This document shows, one piece after another, positions 15,562 to 25,015 of a DNA stretch of 64,000 nt (position 1 is the first letter of the stretch; every line of letters starts with the position of its first letter). This DNA is from Levilactobacillus spicheri DSM 15429. GTDB lineage: Bacteria; Bacillota; Bacilli; Lactobacillales; Lactobacillaceae. Both the position numbers and the translations under genes were made by a program. The stretch lies in NCBI RefSeq assembly GCF_001435095.1, contig NZ_AZFC01000036.1:1-64000 (forward strand), read 5' to 3'. Under the pieces are notes generated by a model that did not search any database, had not been told where the DNA came from, and saw only the letters and a program-made list of their open reading frames with translations.

Positions 15562-17037
15562 TTAAGCTTTCTCCAGCGCCGACACGTCGATCAAGCCCTT
15601 GAACAGGCCGTACACGAACTCGTTTGGATCGAACGGCCGTAAGTCGTCGATCTGTTCGCCAAGCCCGATAAACTTCACGGGCACGTGCAGCTCGTTACGA
15701 ATCGCCAGGACGATCCCCCCACGGGCGGTCCCATCGAGCTTGGTCAGCACGATGCCCGTCACGTCGGTGGATTCCTTAAAGAGCTTGGCCTGGGTCAACG
15801 CATTCTGTCCGGTCGTCGCATCCAAAACCAGTAAGACCTCGTGCGGCGCCGCCGGAATCTCCCGGGTGATGATCCGCTTCATCTTCGCCAACTCGTTCAT
15901 CAAGTTGACCTTGTTCTGGAGCCGGCCGGCGGTGTCTACGAACAAGATGTCGTAGTTCTCCCGCTTGGCCTTCTGAACGGCGTCAAACACCACGGCCGCC
16001 GGGTCCGATTGCGGTTGCCCCTTGACGATGTCCACGTGGCCGCGCTTGGCCCAGACGTCCAGTTGTTCGGTCGCCCCGGCCCGGAACGTGTCGGCCGCGG
16101 CCAGCAGGACCTTCTTGCCCGCCTGGTGATACCGGTTGGCCATCTTCCCGATGGTCGTGGTCTTGCCGACACCGTTGACCCCGACGAACAGGATCACGGT
16201 CGGGCCTTCTGGTGCCATGTTCAGCGCGGTGCTTTCCTCGTCATTACCGGCCTGGTCGTAAATCTCGACCATCTTTTCCACGATGACGTTCTGAACATCC
16301 TGTGACCGCTTGGCGTTTTGCAGCTTGACCTCGTCGCGTAGCTCATCGCTGAGCTTGACGGCCATGTCAAAACCGACATCGGCGCCAATCAGGGTCTCTT
16401 CTAGATCATCGAAGAAGCCCTCATCGACGTGCCGGAAGTTCGCCAGCAAGGCGTTCAGGCGTTCCCCAAACGTGTGCCGGGTCTTCTCAAGTCCCTGGTC
16501 GTAGAGCTGCTCGTCGGTCTTCACACTGGCACTTTCGGACTCTTCCACGGGTTCACTGGTCACCGCCGACGTGCTGGCTTCTGCGCTCGCCGTTGAGATC
16601 GAAGCGACGCTCACCGAGGCCGTCGAGGTCAGTGATGAACGGCTCTCCTGGCTAGCAACGGCGGTGACGGAAGCCGTCTCACGAGACGCTGCCTGCGTGA
16701 CCGAAGCGGGCGCCGCACTGGCCACCGAAGCAACCGGTTGTGCGGACGTCTCCGCCACCGCCGCTGGTTCGGCGCTCACGGAGGCCGTTTCCTCACGGGT
16801 GCTTGGCTGTGTGGCCGCCGCGGTGGCGGACGCAGCGGGCGTTGCGGTCTCGGCGCTGTGGGTAGCGGTGGTACTGGTCGTTAAGGACACGCTCGAGGCG
16901 GCACTTTCACTCGCCGTGACACTGGCACTCGCACTGGCGTCACTGGTCAGGCTGGTGCTGGTCGTGAGGCTTTCGCTCGTGGGTGTCTCCTGAGCCGACT
17001 TCTTCGAACGTCGGCGAAAAATATCAAATAATCCCAT
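15562..17037 (-). CDS. ftsY: SRP receptor FtsY with a Ser/Thr/Ala-rich N-terminal extension
   Basis: FtsY docks ribosome-SRP complexes at the membrane. The C-terminal 310 residues form a normal NG domain with GVNGVGKTTTIGKMA, DTFRAGA, DTAGRLQNK and TKLDGTARGG. Residues about 16-172 are a low-complexity tract made largely of Ser, Thr, Ala, Val and Glu in SAS/TAS-like runs, unlike the charged A domain of many FtsY proteins. A basic start (MGLFDIFRRRSKKS) remains for membrane contact. The start shares one base with the smc stop codon (TAATG). Confidence 0.96.
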   Translation of the reverse strand: MGLFDIFRRRSKKSAQETPTSESLTTSTSLTSDASASASVTASESAASSVSLTTSTTATHSAETATPAASATAAATQPSTREETASVSAEPAAVAETSAQPVASVASAAPASVTQAASRETASVTAVASQESRSSLTSTASVSVASISTASAEASTSAVTSEPVEESESASVKTDEQLYDQGLEKTRHTFGERLNALLANFRHVDEGFFDDLEETLIGADVGFDMAVKLSDELRDEVKLQNAKRSQDVQNVIVEKMVEIYDQAGNDEESTALNMAPEGPTVILFVGVNGVGKTTTIGKMANRYHQAGKKVLLAAADTFRAGATEQLDVWAKRGHVDIVKGQPQSDPAAVVFDAVQKAKRENYDILFVDTAGRLQNKVNLMNELAKMKRIITREIPAAPHEVLLVLDATTGQNALTQAKLFKESTDVTGIVLTKLDGTARGGIVLAIRNELHVPVKFIGLGEQIDDLRPFDPNEFVYGLFKGLIDVSALEKA

Positions 17038-20000
17038 TATGATGGCTTCCCTTCCGAAGTGGTTTGCTGGTCAAGATCCACGGTGACCATCTTGGACACC
17101 CCGGACTCTTGCATCGTGACCCCGTAGAGCACATCGGCCTGAACCATGGTCTCCTTCCGGTGAGTGATCACGATAAACTGTGTTTGATCCTGGAATTGGT
17201 GCATGTAACGGGCAAAGCGCGTCACGTTCGCGGGGTCCAGGGCGGCCTCCACCTCATCGAGGATGCAGAACGGCACCGGTTGGACCTGTAAAATGGCGAA
17301 CAGTAACGTGATGGCCGTCAAGGCCCGTTCGCCCCCGGACAGCAAGCCCATGTTCTGAAACTTCTTGCCGGGTGGCTGCGCCATGATGTCGATCCCCGTG
17401 GTCAGCAGGTCGTGCGGGTCGGTCAGCACCAACTTCGCCGTGCCGCCGCCAAACATCTGCTTAAACGTGGCCGTAAACTTCGTGGCAATCTGCGTAAAGC
17501 TTTGTTGGAACCGATCTCTGACCTGGCCATCAAGTTCGGCCATGGTGGCGGTCAGCTGGTTCTTCGCCGTCAACAGGTCGTCTCGTTGCTGGGTCAAGAA
17601 CTGGTAACGGTCGCGGACCTCCTGGTACTCGTCGATGGCGTTTAAGTTAACCGACCCGATCTCATCCAGTCCCCGCTTCAAGAGCTTCAACTGCATCGCT
17701 AACTCGTTGTCCGGCAGGTCACTGACGTCCTGTTCGGCCGTCGCGAGGCTCAGCTGATACTTCTCGGACAGTTGGGTCTGTTGCTGATCGATCAGCGCCG
17801 TCAAGCGGGTCTGGTCGACCTGGGCCTGCTTCAGGTCATCGTTGGCGACCTGGAGCAGCCCCGTCGTCCGGTCACTCTCCTGGGTCGCCGCCGCGGCCTG
17901 GTCGTTGACCGTCGTGAGCTGTTGGTCCACCTGGGTCAGGTGATCTTGAACCGCCTGGCGGTCAGACTGGGCCGTGGCCAACTGCTGTTGAGCGGCGGCC
18001 GGCGTCAACGCCTTCGCGTTGGCCAGGGCCGCTAACTGGGCTTGCACCCGTTGCAGGTCATGGGCCGCCGTATGCTGCGCGGCTTCACGGGCGGTCTGAT
18101 TCTTTCGTTGTTGCTGCAGGCGTTCCTTCGCACCCGCCAGCCAAGTCTGTTTGGAGGTCAAGACCTCCCGCTGGCTGGCTTGCTGGGTGCTGACCACCTT
18201 GATCTGGCTCTGCAATTGCGCGACTTGTTTCTCCTGGTCGGCAATCGCGGCTTCGCCCTGGGTGATCTGGTCGGTCAGCTTCGCCGCTTGGGCGGTCTGA
18301 TCACTGACCCCCGCCTGCTTGATCTCGAGCTGAGCCGCCTGGAGTTGGCGGGCGGCCTGCTTCGCCGCAGTCTGGGCGGTGGCCAAGTCATCCTTGGCCT
18401 GCCGACACTGAGGCTGCAACTGATTGATCGTGGTTTGTAACCGTTGGGTGGTCTGTTCGCTGGCCTGCATGGCATCCCGCTGGGCCTGAACCTTTTTCTC
18501 CTGGTCCAGTAATTGGGCGTGCATGGTGGTCAGCGACTCCTGAAGCTGCTGGAGCTCCTGCCGTTGCCGCAACACACTGTTGCGCGCGTGGCGGCTTTGC
18601 CCCCCGGTGATGGCCCCACTGGCACTGACCAGGTCGCCAGCTAAGCTGACCACCCGGTAGCGGCGCCGGACCCGCTGGCTGATGACCACGGCCGCATCGA
18701 GGTCCGTGGCCAATAACGTGGTGCCCAGCAGATGGTCTAAGATGCCATGCGCCCGGTCCTCGGTGGTGACCAGCTCGTTACCGACCCCCAGGAAACCCGG
18801 GAACCCGTTCAGACTATTGCGGGTCGCGGCGTCGAGACGCCGGCCCCGAACGGTGGTCAGCGGCAGGAAGGTCGCCCGTCCGGCATGGTTCTCCCGTAGG
18901 AAGGCTACGGCGGCTTTGGCGGCCGCTTCGTCGGTCACCACGACCTGTTGCAGCTGTCCCCCCAGCGCGTATTCGATCGCGGTGGTGTAGCGTTGGGGCA
19001 CCTGTAGCAGTTCGGAAACGGCGCCGACCAGGCCGCTGAACCGGTCCCGTTGACGCAAGATGGCCTTGGCCCCCTGGCCAAAGCCCCCGTAAGCCGCGGC
19101 CGCGGCTTGCTGACTGGCGGCCTTGGTCTGCGCCCGTTGATAGACTTCCAAAGCGGCCTGCCAGTTACGTTGGAGCTGTTGGTACTGGGACTGGTGCGCC
19201 TGATACGTGCCCGCCTCGGCGTCGTTAGCCTGTTCGGCGGCGGTCAGCTGTGTCTGGAGTTGCTCGGCCTGTGCTTTGAGCTCGGTAACCCGTTGCTGGG
19301 TCGTTTGGGCCGTTTGTTGCAGGTCCGTCAGCTGCGTCGTCAACCGCTGGCTGCGTTGTTGCTGGCGTTCTTGGTCTTGTTGCAGGTACTGCCGTTCGTT
19401 TCGCCAGTTGGCCACGGCCTGTTTCTGGTCAAAATAGGCCGTTCGCAGGTGTTCTAGCTGGTCACGCAGGTCGGTGACCCGCTGCTCAGCCGTCTCCTGC
19501 CGCAGCTCCTTGATCTCGGCCTGGCAGACCTTGATCTGCTTTTCGAGCTCCGCGATGGACGCCTGGCCCGCCGTCAACTGGTCGGTCAGAGTCTGTTGCT
19601 GCTTCGTCAGCGTGGTGACCTGGTCATCCAGCTGTTGTCGTTGGCTTTCCTGGTTTCGCCGCTGTTCGGCCGACAGGTTGACCTGTCCTTGGGACTGTTC
19701 CACCCGTTGCGTTGCCGCCACCAGTTGGGCCTGCAGATCGTCTTTTTGAGCCAGTAATTGCGTCTGCTGGGTCTGCAGCTCCGTGACCACCCGTTGCTGG
19801 TCCTGTTGGGCCGTCTGGTACCGGGTGACCAGCCGCTGCTTTGCCGTGACCCGCTGGTCAATCGTTTGCTTCTGGTCCAGCTCGGTGTGGAGTTGCCGCA
19901 CCAGTTGAGTCCGGTCCAGCACGGCAAACTTCTTCTGTTGGTCCAGGTAGTCTTGCGCCAGGTTGCTCTGCTCCTCGAGGGGTTGGAGACGCCCTTCCAG

Positions 20001-20591
20001 TTCGGCAATGATGTCTTCGACCCGGTGCAGGTCCCCCATGGTCCCGTCGAGTTCGCGCTGCGCGGTCTCCTTGTGCTTGCGGTACTTATAGACCCCGGCG
20101 ACCTCTTCAACGATGCTGCGCCGATCCTCCGGCTTACTGTTGAAGATGGCCTCGACGCGGCCCTGGGAAATGATGGAGAAGGAGTCCTGACCCATCCCCG
20201 AGTCCATTAACAACTCGGTAATGTCCTTTAACCGGCAATTCTGGCCGTTCAGCAGGTACTCACTCTCACCGGACCGGTAGAGGATCCGGCTAATGGTAAT
20301 TTCCGTATAAGCACTCTTTAAATAGTGGTCACTGTTGTCCAGGGTGATGGCCACCGCCGCCCGGTTCAGGGCGTGCCGGTCGGTCGATCCACCGAAGATC
20401 ACGTCGGGCATCTTACTGCCCCGCAGGCTCTTGGCGGACTGCTCCCCTAATACCCAACGGACGGCTTCCGCAATGTTGCTCTTGCCGCTACCGTTGGGGC
20501 CGACGATGCCAGTCATTCCCGGCAAAAAGTCGATGCGGGTCTTATCCGCAAAGGATTTGAACCCACTAATCTCTAATGTCTTTAACCGCAT
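17037..20591 (-). CDS. smc: Chromosome segregation SMC ATPase
   Basis: The 1184-residue protein has the SMC layout: N-terminal Walker A GPNGSGKSN (about 32-40), a long Gln-rich coiled coil, a hinge (about 500-660 with GFLGVGNELV), a second coiled coil, and a C-terminal head with LLSGGERALTA and Walker B FCILDEVEAALDP. SMC with ScpA/ScpB loads on the chromosome and organises replication origins. Length is normal. It lies between rnc and ftsY, the typical Firmicutes order. Confidence 0.97.
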   Translation of the reverse strand: MRLKTLEISGFKSFADKTRIDFLPGMTGIVGPNGSGKSNIAEAVRWVLGEQSAKSLRGSKMPDVIFGGSTDRHALNRAAVAITLDNSDHYLKSAYTEITISRILYRSGESEYLLNGQNCRLKDITELLMDSGMGQDSFSIISQGRVEAIFNSKPEDRRSIVEEVAGVYKYRKHKETAQRELDGTMGDLHRVEDIIAELEGRLQPLEEQSNLAQDYLDQQKKFAVLDRTQLVRQLHTELDQKQTIDQRVTAKQRLVTRYQTAQQDQQRVVTELQTQQTQLLAQKDDLQAQLVAATQRVEQSQGQVNLSAEQRRNQESQRQQLDDQVTTLTKQQQTLTDQLTAGQASIAELEKQIKVCQAEIKELRQETAEQRVTDLRDQLEHLRTAYFDQKQAVANWRNERQYLQQDQERQQQRSQRLTTQLTDLQQTAQTTQQRVTELKAQAEQLQTQLTAAEQANDAEAGTYQAHQSQYQQLQRNWQAALEVYQRAQTKAASQQAAAAAYGGFGQGAKAILRQRDRFSGLVGAVSELLQVPQRYTTAIEYALGGQLQQVVVTDEAAAKAAVAFLRENHAGRATFLPLTTVRGRRLDAATRNSLNGFPGFLGVGNELVTTEDRAHGILDHLLGTTLLATDLDAAVVISQRVRRRYRVVSLAGDLVSASGAITGGQSRHARNSVLRQRQELQQLQESLTTMHAQLLDQEKKVQAQRDAMQASEQTTQRLQTTINQLQPQCRQAKDDLATAQTAAKQAARQLQAAQLEIKQAGVSDQTAQAAKLTDQITQGEAAIADQEKQVAQLQSQIKVVSTQQASQREVLTSKQTWLAGAKERLQQQRKNQTAREAAQHTAAHDLQRVQAQLAALANAKALTPAAAQQQLATAQSDRQAVQDHLTQVDQQLTTVNDQAAAATQESDRTTGLLQVANDDLKQAQVDQTRLTALIDQQQTQLSEKYQLSLATAEQDVSDLPDNELAMQLKLLKRGLDEIGSVNLNAIDEYQEVRDRYQFLTQQRDDLLTAKNQLTATMAELDGQVRDRFQQSFTQIATKFTATFKQMFGGGTAKLVLTDPHDLLTTGIDIMAQPPGKKFQNMGLLSGGERALTAITLLFAILQVQPVPFCILDEVEAALDPANVTRFARYMHQFQDQTQFIVITHRKETMVQADVLYGVTMQESGVSKMVTVDLDQQTTSEGKPS

Positions 20592-20603
20592 CGTTCGTCA
20601 TCC

Positions 20604-21299
20604 TTACTCTGCTTTCAAATTTTCCAGCGCGTGCCGGGCGGCGTTTTGTTCCGCGTGTTTCTTCGAATGGCCCGTGCCCTCGCCTAACAGCTTGTCGTTC
20701 ACGTACACGGCCACCTTAAAGGCCAGATCATTGTCCGGGCCCTGTTCGTCCAGCAACCGGTAGTCGATGCTGACGGCCCCGTGTTGTTGGACCAATTCTT
20801 GAAGCTCCGTCTTGTGGTCGAAGAATTCGTCGAAGCGACCCTCGTCGAGCTTGGGGAAGACCACCTGCGTCACGAACTTGACCACGGCGTCCAGCCCCTG
20901 ATCGAGGTACAGGGCCCCGATAAAGGACTCAAAAATATCACATAACAGCGAATCGCGTTGCCGTGCTTGCGCCTTTTCCTCACCCTTGCCCAGTCGGATG
21001 TACTGGTCGAAGTGACACTCACGCGCAAAACTAGCAAAACTATTCTCGTTGACCATCGCGGCCCGTAACCGGGTCAAGCGGCCCTGGGGCATCTGGGGGT
21101 AACGGCGATAAATGTAGTTGGAGACGACCAACTGCATCACGGCATCCCCTAAGAACTCGATGCGTTCGTAAAATTTCAAGCCCTGGTTCGGGTGTTCATT
21201 GACGTATGACGCCTGGGTAAAGGCCTCGTCGAGTAACGATTGGTCCTTGATATGAATCCCAAAGCGATCCGCTAACTCCTGATTTAATCCAGCAATCAC
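20604..21299 (-). CDS. rnc: Ribonuclease III
   Basis: RNase III cleaves double-stranded RNA, including rRNA precursors. The 231-residue product has the catalytic signature ERIEFLGDA (about 45-53), a second acidic cluster CDIFESFIGALYLD, and a C-terminal double-stranded RNA-binding domain ending GHSKKHAEQNAARHAL. Twelve bases separate it from smc. Confidence 0.97.
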   Translation of the reverse strand: MIAGLNQELADRFGIHIKDQSLLDEAFTQASYVNEHPNQGLKFYERIEFLGDAVMQLVVSNYIYRRYPQMPQGRLTRLRAAMVNENSFASFARECHFDQYIRLGKGEEKAQARQRDSLLCDIFESFIGALYLDQGLDAVVKFVTQVVFPKLDEGRFDEFFDHKTELQELVQQHGAVSIDYRLLDEQGPDNDLAFKVAVYVNDKLLGEGTGHSKKHAEQNAARHALENLKAE

Positions 21300-21328
21300 G
21301 TACGATTCCTCATTTCTGCGTTTAGATT

Positions 21329-21363
21329 GAAAAAGCCCGGGACGAAAGGTTGCGGCCCGGACT
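21329..21363 (-). terminator. Terminator of acpP
   Basis: AGTCCGGG pairs with CCCGGGCT on the minus strand (one G-U pair) and is followed by TTTTTC. It separates the plsX-acpP unit from rnc-smc-ftsY. Confidence 0.75.
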
Positions 21364-21374
21364 CGCTTCAGTAA

Positions 21375-21623
21375 CTATTTTTGTGCTTGATGGGCGACAA
21401 TGTAGTCAACCACTTCACCAATGGTGTTCAACTTTTCGGCGTCTTCGTCGGAAATCTCGGCACCAAACGTGTCTTCCAGTTCCAGAACGAATTCAACAAA
21501 GTCGATTGAATCGGCGTCCAGGTCCTGCTTAAAATTGAGTTGCTCATTGATCCCCGCGCGGTCGACTTCAAATCGATCGGCGATGATATCAGCAATTTTA
21601 TCAAAAATTTCTGCTCTCGTCAT
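21375..21623 (-). CDS. acpP: Acyl carrier protein
   Basis: This 82-residue acidic protein has the phosphopantetheine attachment Ser in DADSIDFVEFV (about residue 38). It carries acyl chains in fatty acid synthesis. It lies downstream of plsX, which consumes acyl-ACP, and has its own downstream terminator. Many lactobacilli carry a second acp in the fab cluster, so this copy may mainly serve PlsX. Confidence 0.95.
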   Translation of the reverse strand: MTRAEIFDKIADIIADRFEVDRAGINEQLNFKQDLDADSIDFVEFVLELEDTFGAEISDEDAEKLNTIGEVVDYIVAHQAQK

Positions 21624-21751
21624 TTGCTATCCCTCGCTCACAGTATTCAATAGTAAGTTTAGCCGTTTTGCGGGGCCTTGTCTAGCACATTATCATCTGA
21701 ATCGGGGCCCCCACAGGAATCCCCCGTCCGTGCTTGACACGCTCCCCGTCC

Positions 21752-22786
21752 TTACTTCAGGGCTTCCTTCAACGCCGCCATTTGATCGGCGTGTTCGCTG
21801 AAGTAATCGACCAGTTGCTTGGAACTGTCAGTGGCCAGCAACTCGCGGATCTGGCCGATCGTGTTCTTGACCGTCTCCGCCTTGGTCGAGCCGTGGGTCT
21901 TCACGACCGGCGCCTTCAAACCGAGCAGAACCGCTCCGCCATACTGGGAATAGTCCATGGCGTCCCGCACGTTATGGAAGACCGGCCGTAAAAGGCTGGC
22001 CCCCAGCTTGCCGCCGAGGCCGCCGCTCATGATCTCACCCTTGATCAGCTTCAGCATGGACAGCGCCGTGCCTTCGATGGCCTTCAGCGTTGCGTTGCCG
22101 GTAAAGCCGTCGGTGACCACCACGTCGGCCGCCCCGTTCAAGAGTTCCCGGGACTCCACGTTGCCCACGAAGTTCAGGTCCGGCATCTGGGCCAGCGTAT
22201 CGTGGATCGCCCGGTGATTCTTATCACCCTTGTCCGCCTCGGTCCCGTTGTTCAGCAGGCCGATGCGGGGATTCTGCACGTGCATCACCGACTGAGCGTA
22301 GCGTTGCCCCATGATGGCGTACTGCACCACGTTAAAGGGCTTGGTATCCGCGTTGGCCCCCACGTCGAGCATCACGAAGCTGGACTGGTCCGGCTTGCGC
22401 AGGACCGGCAGGGTCGTCGTGAGCCCCGGCCGGTCGATGCCCTTGATGCGGCCCACGATTAGCAGGCCCGCCGTTAAGACGGCCCCGGTATTGCCGGCGG
22501 AGAAGAAGGCGTCCGCCTCCCCGTCGCGGACCGCGTTGGCGGCCAAGACGATACTGGACTGCTTCTTGCGGCGGACGGCGCGGACGGGTTCGTCCCCCAT
22601 CTCGATGACTTCCGTGGCCGGCACCAGGGTGATGCGGGTGGTGTCCTTGAGCAACGGTTGGACCTTCTCCGGTTGTCCGTACAGCAGGAATTCTAGGTCA
22701 CTGTAAGCGTCGCGAGCCTGTTCGATTCCCTTCACGATCTCGTCGGGGGCGTAGTCGCCACCCATTGCATCGACGGCAATTTTCAT
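21752..22786 (-). CDS. plsX: Phosphate acyltransferase PlsX
   Basis: PlsX makes acyl-phosphate from acyl-ACP at the start of phospholipid synthesis. The 344-residue product begins MKIAVDAMGGDYAPDEIVKG, the family hallmark, and contains VDGFTGN-type segment (VTDGFTGNATLKAIEG). It is followed by acpP and preceded by recG with a 17-bp gap. Confidence 0.97.
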   Translation of the reverse strand: MKIAVDAMGGDYAPDEIVKGIEQARDAYSDLEFLLYGQPEKVQPLLKDTTRITLVPATEVIEMGDEPVRAVRRKKQSSIVLAANAVRDGEADAFFSAGNTGAVLTAGLLIVGRIKGIDRPGLTTTLPVLRKPDQSSFVMLDVGANADTKPFNVVQYAIMGQRYAQSVMHVQNPRIGLLNNGTEADKGDKNHRAIHDTLAQMPDLNFVGNVESRELLNGAADVVVTDGFTGNATLKAIEGTALSMLKLIKGEIMSGGLGGKLGASLLRPVFHNVRDAMDYSQYGGAVLLGLKAPVVKTHGSTKAETVKNTIGQIRELLATDSSKQLVDYFSEHADQMAALKEALK

Positions 22787-22803
22787 AGTAATTTTCTCCT
22801 TTG

Positions 22804-24837
22804 TTAATCCATAGTCGTGGTCTGATGCGCGGTCGTGGTCAAGAAGGCCGCAACCGGCAGGTTCTCGTCCTGGCTGGCCCAGTCATCCTGCGTGACGATC
22901 GTCTTAGCCACCTGTTGGGCGGTGCTTAAGATGTTCAGGTCGGCCACCGGGTCCCCGACCTTGAACTCGGGCACCCCGGACTGCTTACGGCCCAAGACGT
23001 CCCCGGGACCCCGGAGTTCCAGGTCCTTTTGGGACAGGACGAACCCGTCGGTGGTGCTGGTCATGGTGGTCATCCGCTCAATGGCCAACTGGTTCTTGGG
23101 GTCGGCGATCAGGATACACTTGGACGCCTTTTGCCCCCGCCCGACCCGGCCGCGCAGTTGGTGCAGCTGGGCCAAGCCAAAGTGGTCGGCATCGTAGATC
23201 ATCATCAGGGTGGCGTTGGGCACGTCGACCCCAACTTCGATGACCGTGGTCGCGACCAACACCTGAAATTCGTTGGCCTTGAACGCGTCCATGATGGCGT
23301 TTTTCTCGTCGTTTTTCATCCGACCGTGGAGCAAGCCCACCTTGTACTGGGGCTCGAACGTCTCCTGGAAGCGCTGATAGATGGCCTCGGCGTTCTTCAT
23401 GTCCACCGCCTCGGATTCTTCGATCAGCGGCGTGACCACGTAAGCCTGAGAGCCCGCGGCGAGTTCGGCCTTGACCTCCCGCAGCATGCTGGTCTCCTGG
23501 TTGCTGCGAATCCAGGTCGTCTGAATCGGCTGGCGTCCGGCCGGCAACTCGTTGATAATGGACACGTCCATTTCCCCGTACGCGGTGATGGCCAGGGTTC
23601 GGGGGATCGGCGTGGCGGTCATCGCCAAGATGTCCGGTTGGGCCCCCTTCTGCCGCAAGGCCTGCCGTTGGTTCACCCCAAAACGGTGTTGCTCGTCAAT
23701 GACCGCTAAGCCCAGGTGGTGGTAGTGCACGTCCGGCTGAATCAGCGCGTGGGTGCCGACCACCAGGTTGACCTCACCGTTGGCGATTTGGGGCAAGAGG
23801 ACCTTTCGCGCGGCCGGTTTGGTCGCCCCGGTCAGCAACGCCACGTTGACCGGGAAGTCCGCGAAGAGCTTCGCCAAGTTGTTGGCGTGTTGTTCGGCCA
23901 GGATTTCCGTGGGCGCCATCAGGACGGCTTGCGTCCCCGACGTGATGGCCGCGTACATCGCGATGGCCGCTACGACCGTCTTGCCGCTCCCCACGTCCCC
24001 CTGCAACAGCCGGTTCATGTGAATCGGTCGCTTCAGGTCGAAGCAGATCTCGTTGACCACCTTTTTCTGGGCGGCCGTCAATTCGTACGGCAGACTGCCA
24101 ATGAACCGCTTCAGGTCCGGCAAGTCGTAGGTCAGGGCCTGGCCGTGAAGGGTATGGTCTTGCTGCTTCACGATCTGCAACCGTAATTCGAAGAGGAAAA
24201 ACTCCTCGAACTTGGCCGTGCGCCGGGCCGCCTGGGCCGCCTGCGCATCGGCCGGAAAGTGCATGTCGTGGATCATCTGCCGCCGGTGTAACAGGCGGTA
24301 TTGGTCCCGCAAGGTCTCCGGAATCAGGTCCACGATGACCGGCTCGTAGGCGTCATACGCCTCCGTCACCAGCTTCTTGATGGTCGCCTGCCGAATCTCC
24401 TTATTGGCCGGATAGATCGACCCCATGGACCCGTTGGCACTGGTCAGCAGCTTCATGCCGGCCATGCTCTGGCGCTTGGCGTCGAACCGCCCGTAGACCA
24501 CCAGTTCCCGGCCGACCTCGATCTGGTCGCGTAACCAGGGTTGGTTGAAGAAGGTCACCGGAATGACGTTGTGATCGGTCAGGACCAGGCGAAAGTTCAG
24601 CCGGTTCTTCTTCCGCCCGAACCGCGTCAGGACTGGTTCGGCCGCCACGGTGCCCTTGAGCGTCACCTTGGCCTGGTCGGTCAGTTCCGCCGGGTCCTTG
24701 GCCTGGAGATCTTCGTACCGAAAAGGAAAGTACGTCAACAAATCATTGACGTTTTCAATGTCGAGTTCCTTCAAGGCCTGGACCCGTTTGGGACCGACCC
24801 CGTTCAGACTCGCGACGGAATCACTTAAACTCGCCAT
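22804..24837 (-). CDS. recG: ATP-dependent DNA helicase RecG
   Basis: RecG rescues stalled forks and processes branched DNA. The 677-residue protein has an N-terminal wedge (OB) domain (about 50-150) and superfamily 2 helicase motifs: LLQGDVGSGKTVVA (Walker A), DEQHRFG (motif II, DEQH), TATPIPRT and, near the C-terminus, LHQLRGRVGRG. Length and order are normal. Confidence 0.97.
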   Translation of the reverse strand: MASLSDSVASLNGVGPKRVQALKELDIENVNDLLTYFPFRYEDLQAKDPAELTDQAKVTLKGTVAAEPVLTRFGRKKNRLNFRLVLTDHNVIPVTFFNQPWLRDQIEVGRELVVYGRFDAKRQSMAGMKLLTSANGSMGSIYPANKEIRQATIKKLVTEAYDAYEPVIVDLIPETLRDQYRLLHRRQMIHDMHFPADAQAAQAARRTAKFEEFFLFELRLQIVKQQDHTLHGQALTYDLPDLKRFIGSLPYELTAAQKKVVNEICFDLKRPIHMNRLLQGDVGSGKTVVAAIAMYAAITSGTQAVLMAPTEILAEQHANNLAKLFADFPVNVALLTGATKPAARKVLLPQIANGEVNLVVGTHALIQPDVHYHHLGLAVIDEQHRFGVNQRQALRQKGAQPDILAMTATPIPRTLAITAYGEMDVSIINELPAGRQPIQTTWIRSNQETSMLREVKAELAAGSQAYVVTPLIEESEAVDMKNAEAIYQRFQETFEPQYKVGLLHGRMKNDEKNAIMDAFKANEFQVLVATTVIEVGVDVPNATLMMIYDADHFGLAQLHQLRGRVGRGQKASKCILIADPKNQLAIERMTTMTSTTDGFVLSQKDLELRGPGDVLGRKQSGVPEFKVGDPVADLNILSTAQQVAKTIVTQDDWASQDENLPVAAFLTTTAHQTTTMD

Positions 24838-24971
24838 GGACCGTGCCTCCTTTCACCATTTTTGTCCCTGTTCACGGGGATGCTTCCCCCCGCAATCGCA
24901 AAAGCGTTTGGGACAAAAGTCTCAGCTACTTTGATTCTCCGAACTTCTGATGTCCCACTCTCGTAATTGCG

Positions 24972-25002
24972 AAAAAAAGATTGGACGGTTGTCCAATCTT
25001 TT
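24972..25002 (-). terminator. Terminator downstream of fakA
   Basis: AAGATTGGAC pairs with GTCCAATCTT on the minus strand with a 4-nt loop and is followed by seven T residues. recG-plsX-acpP therefore probably have their own promoter, which I could not locate. Confidence 0.9.
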
Positions 25003-25015
25003 CGGGCCTGTGTCA

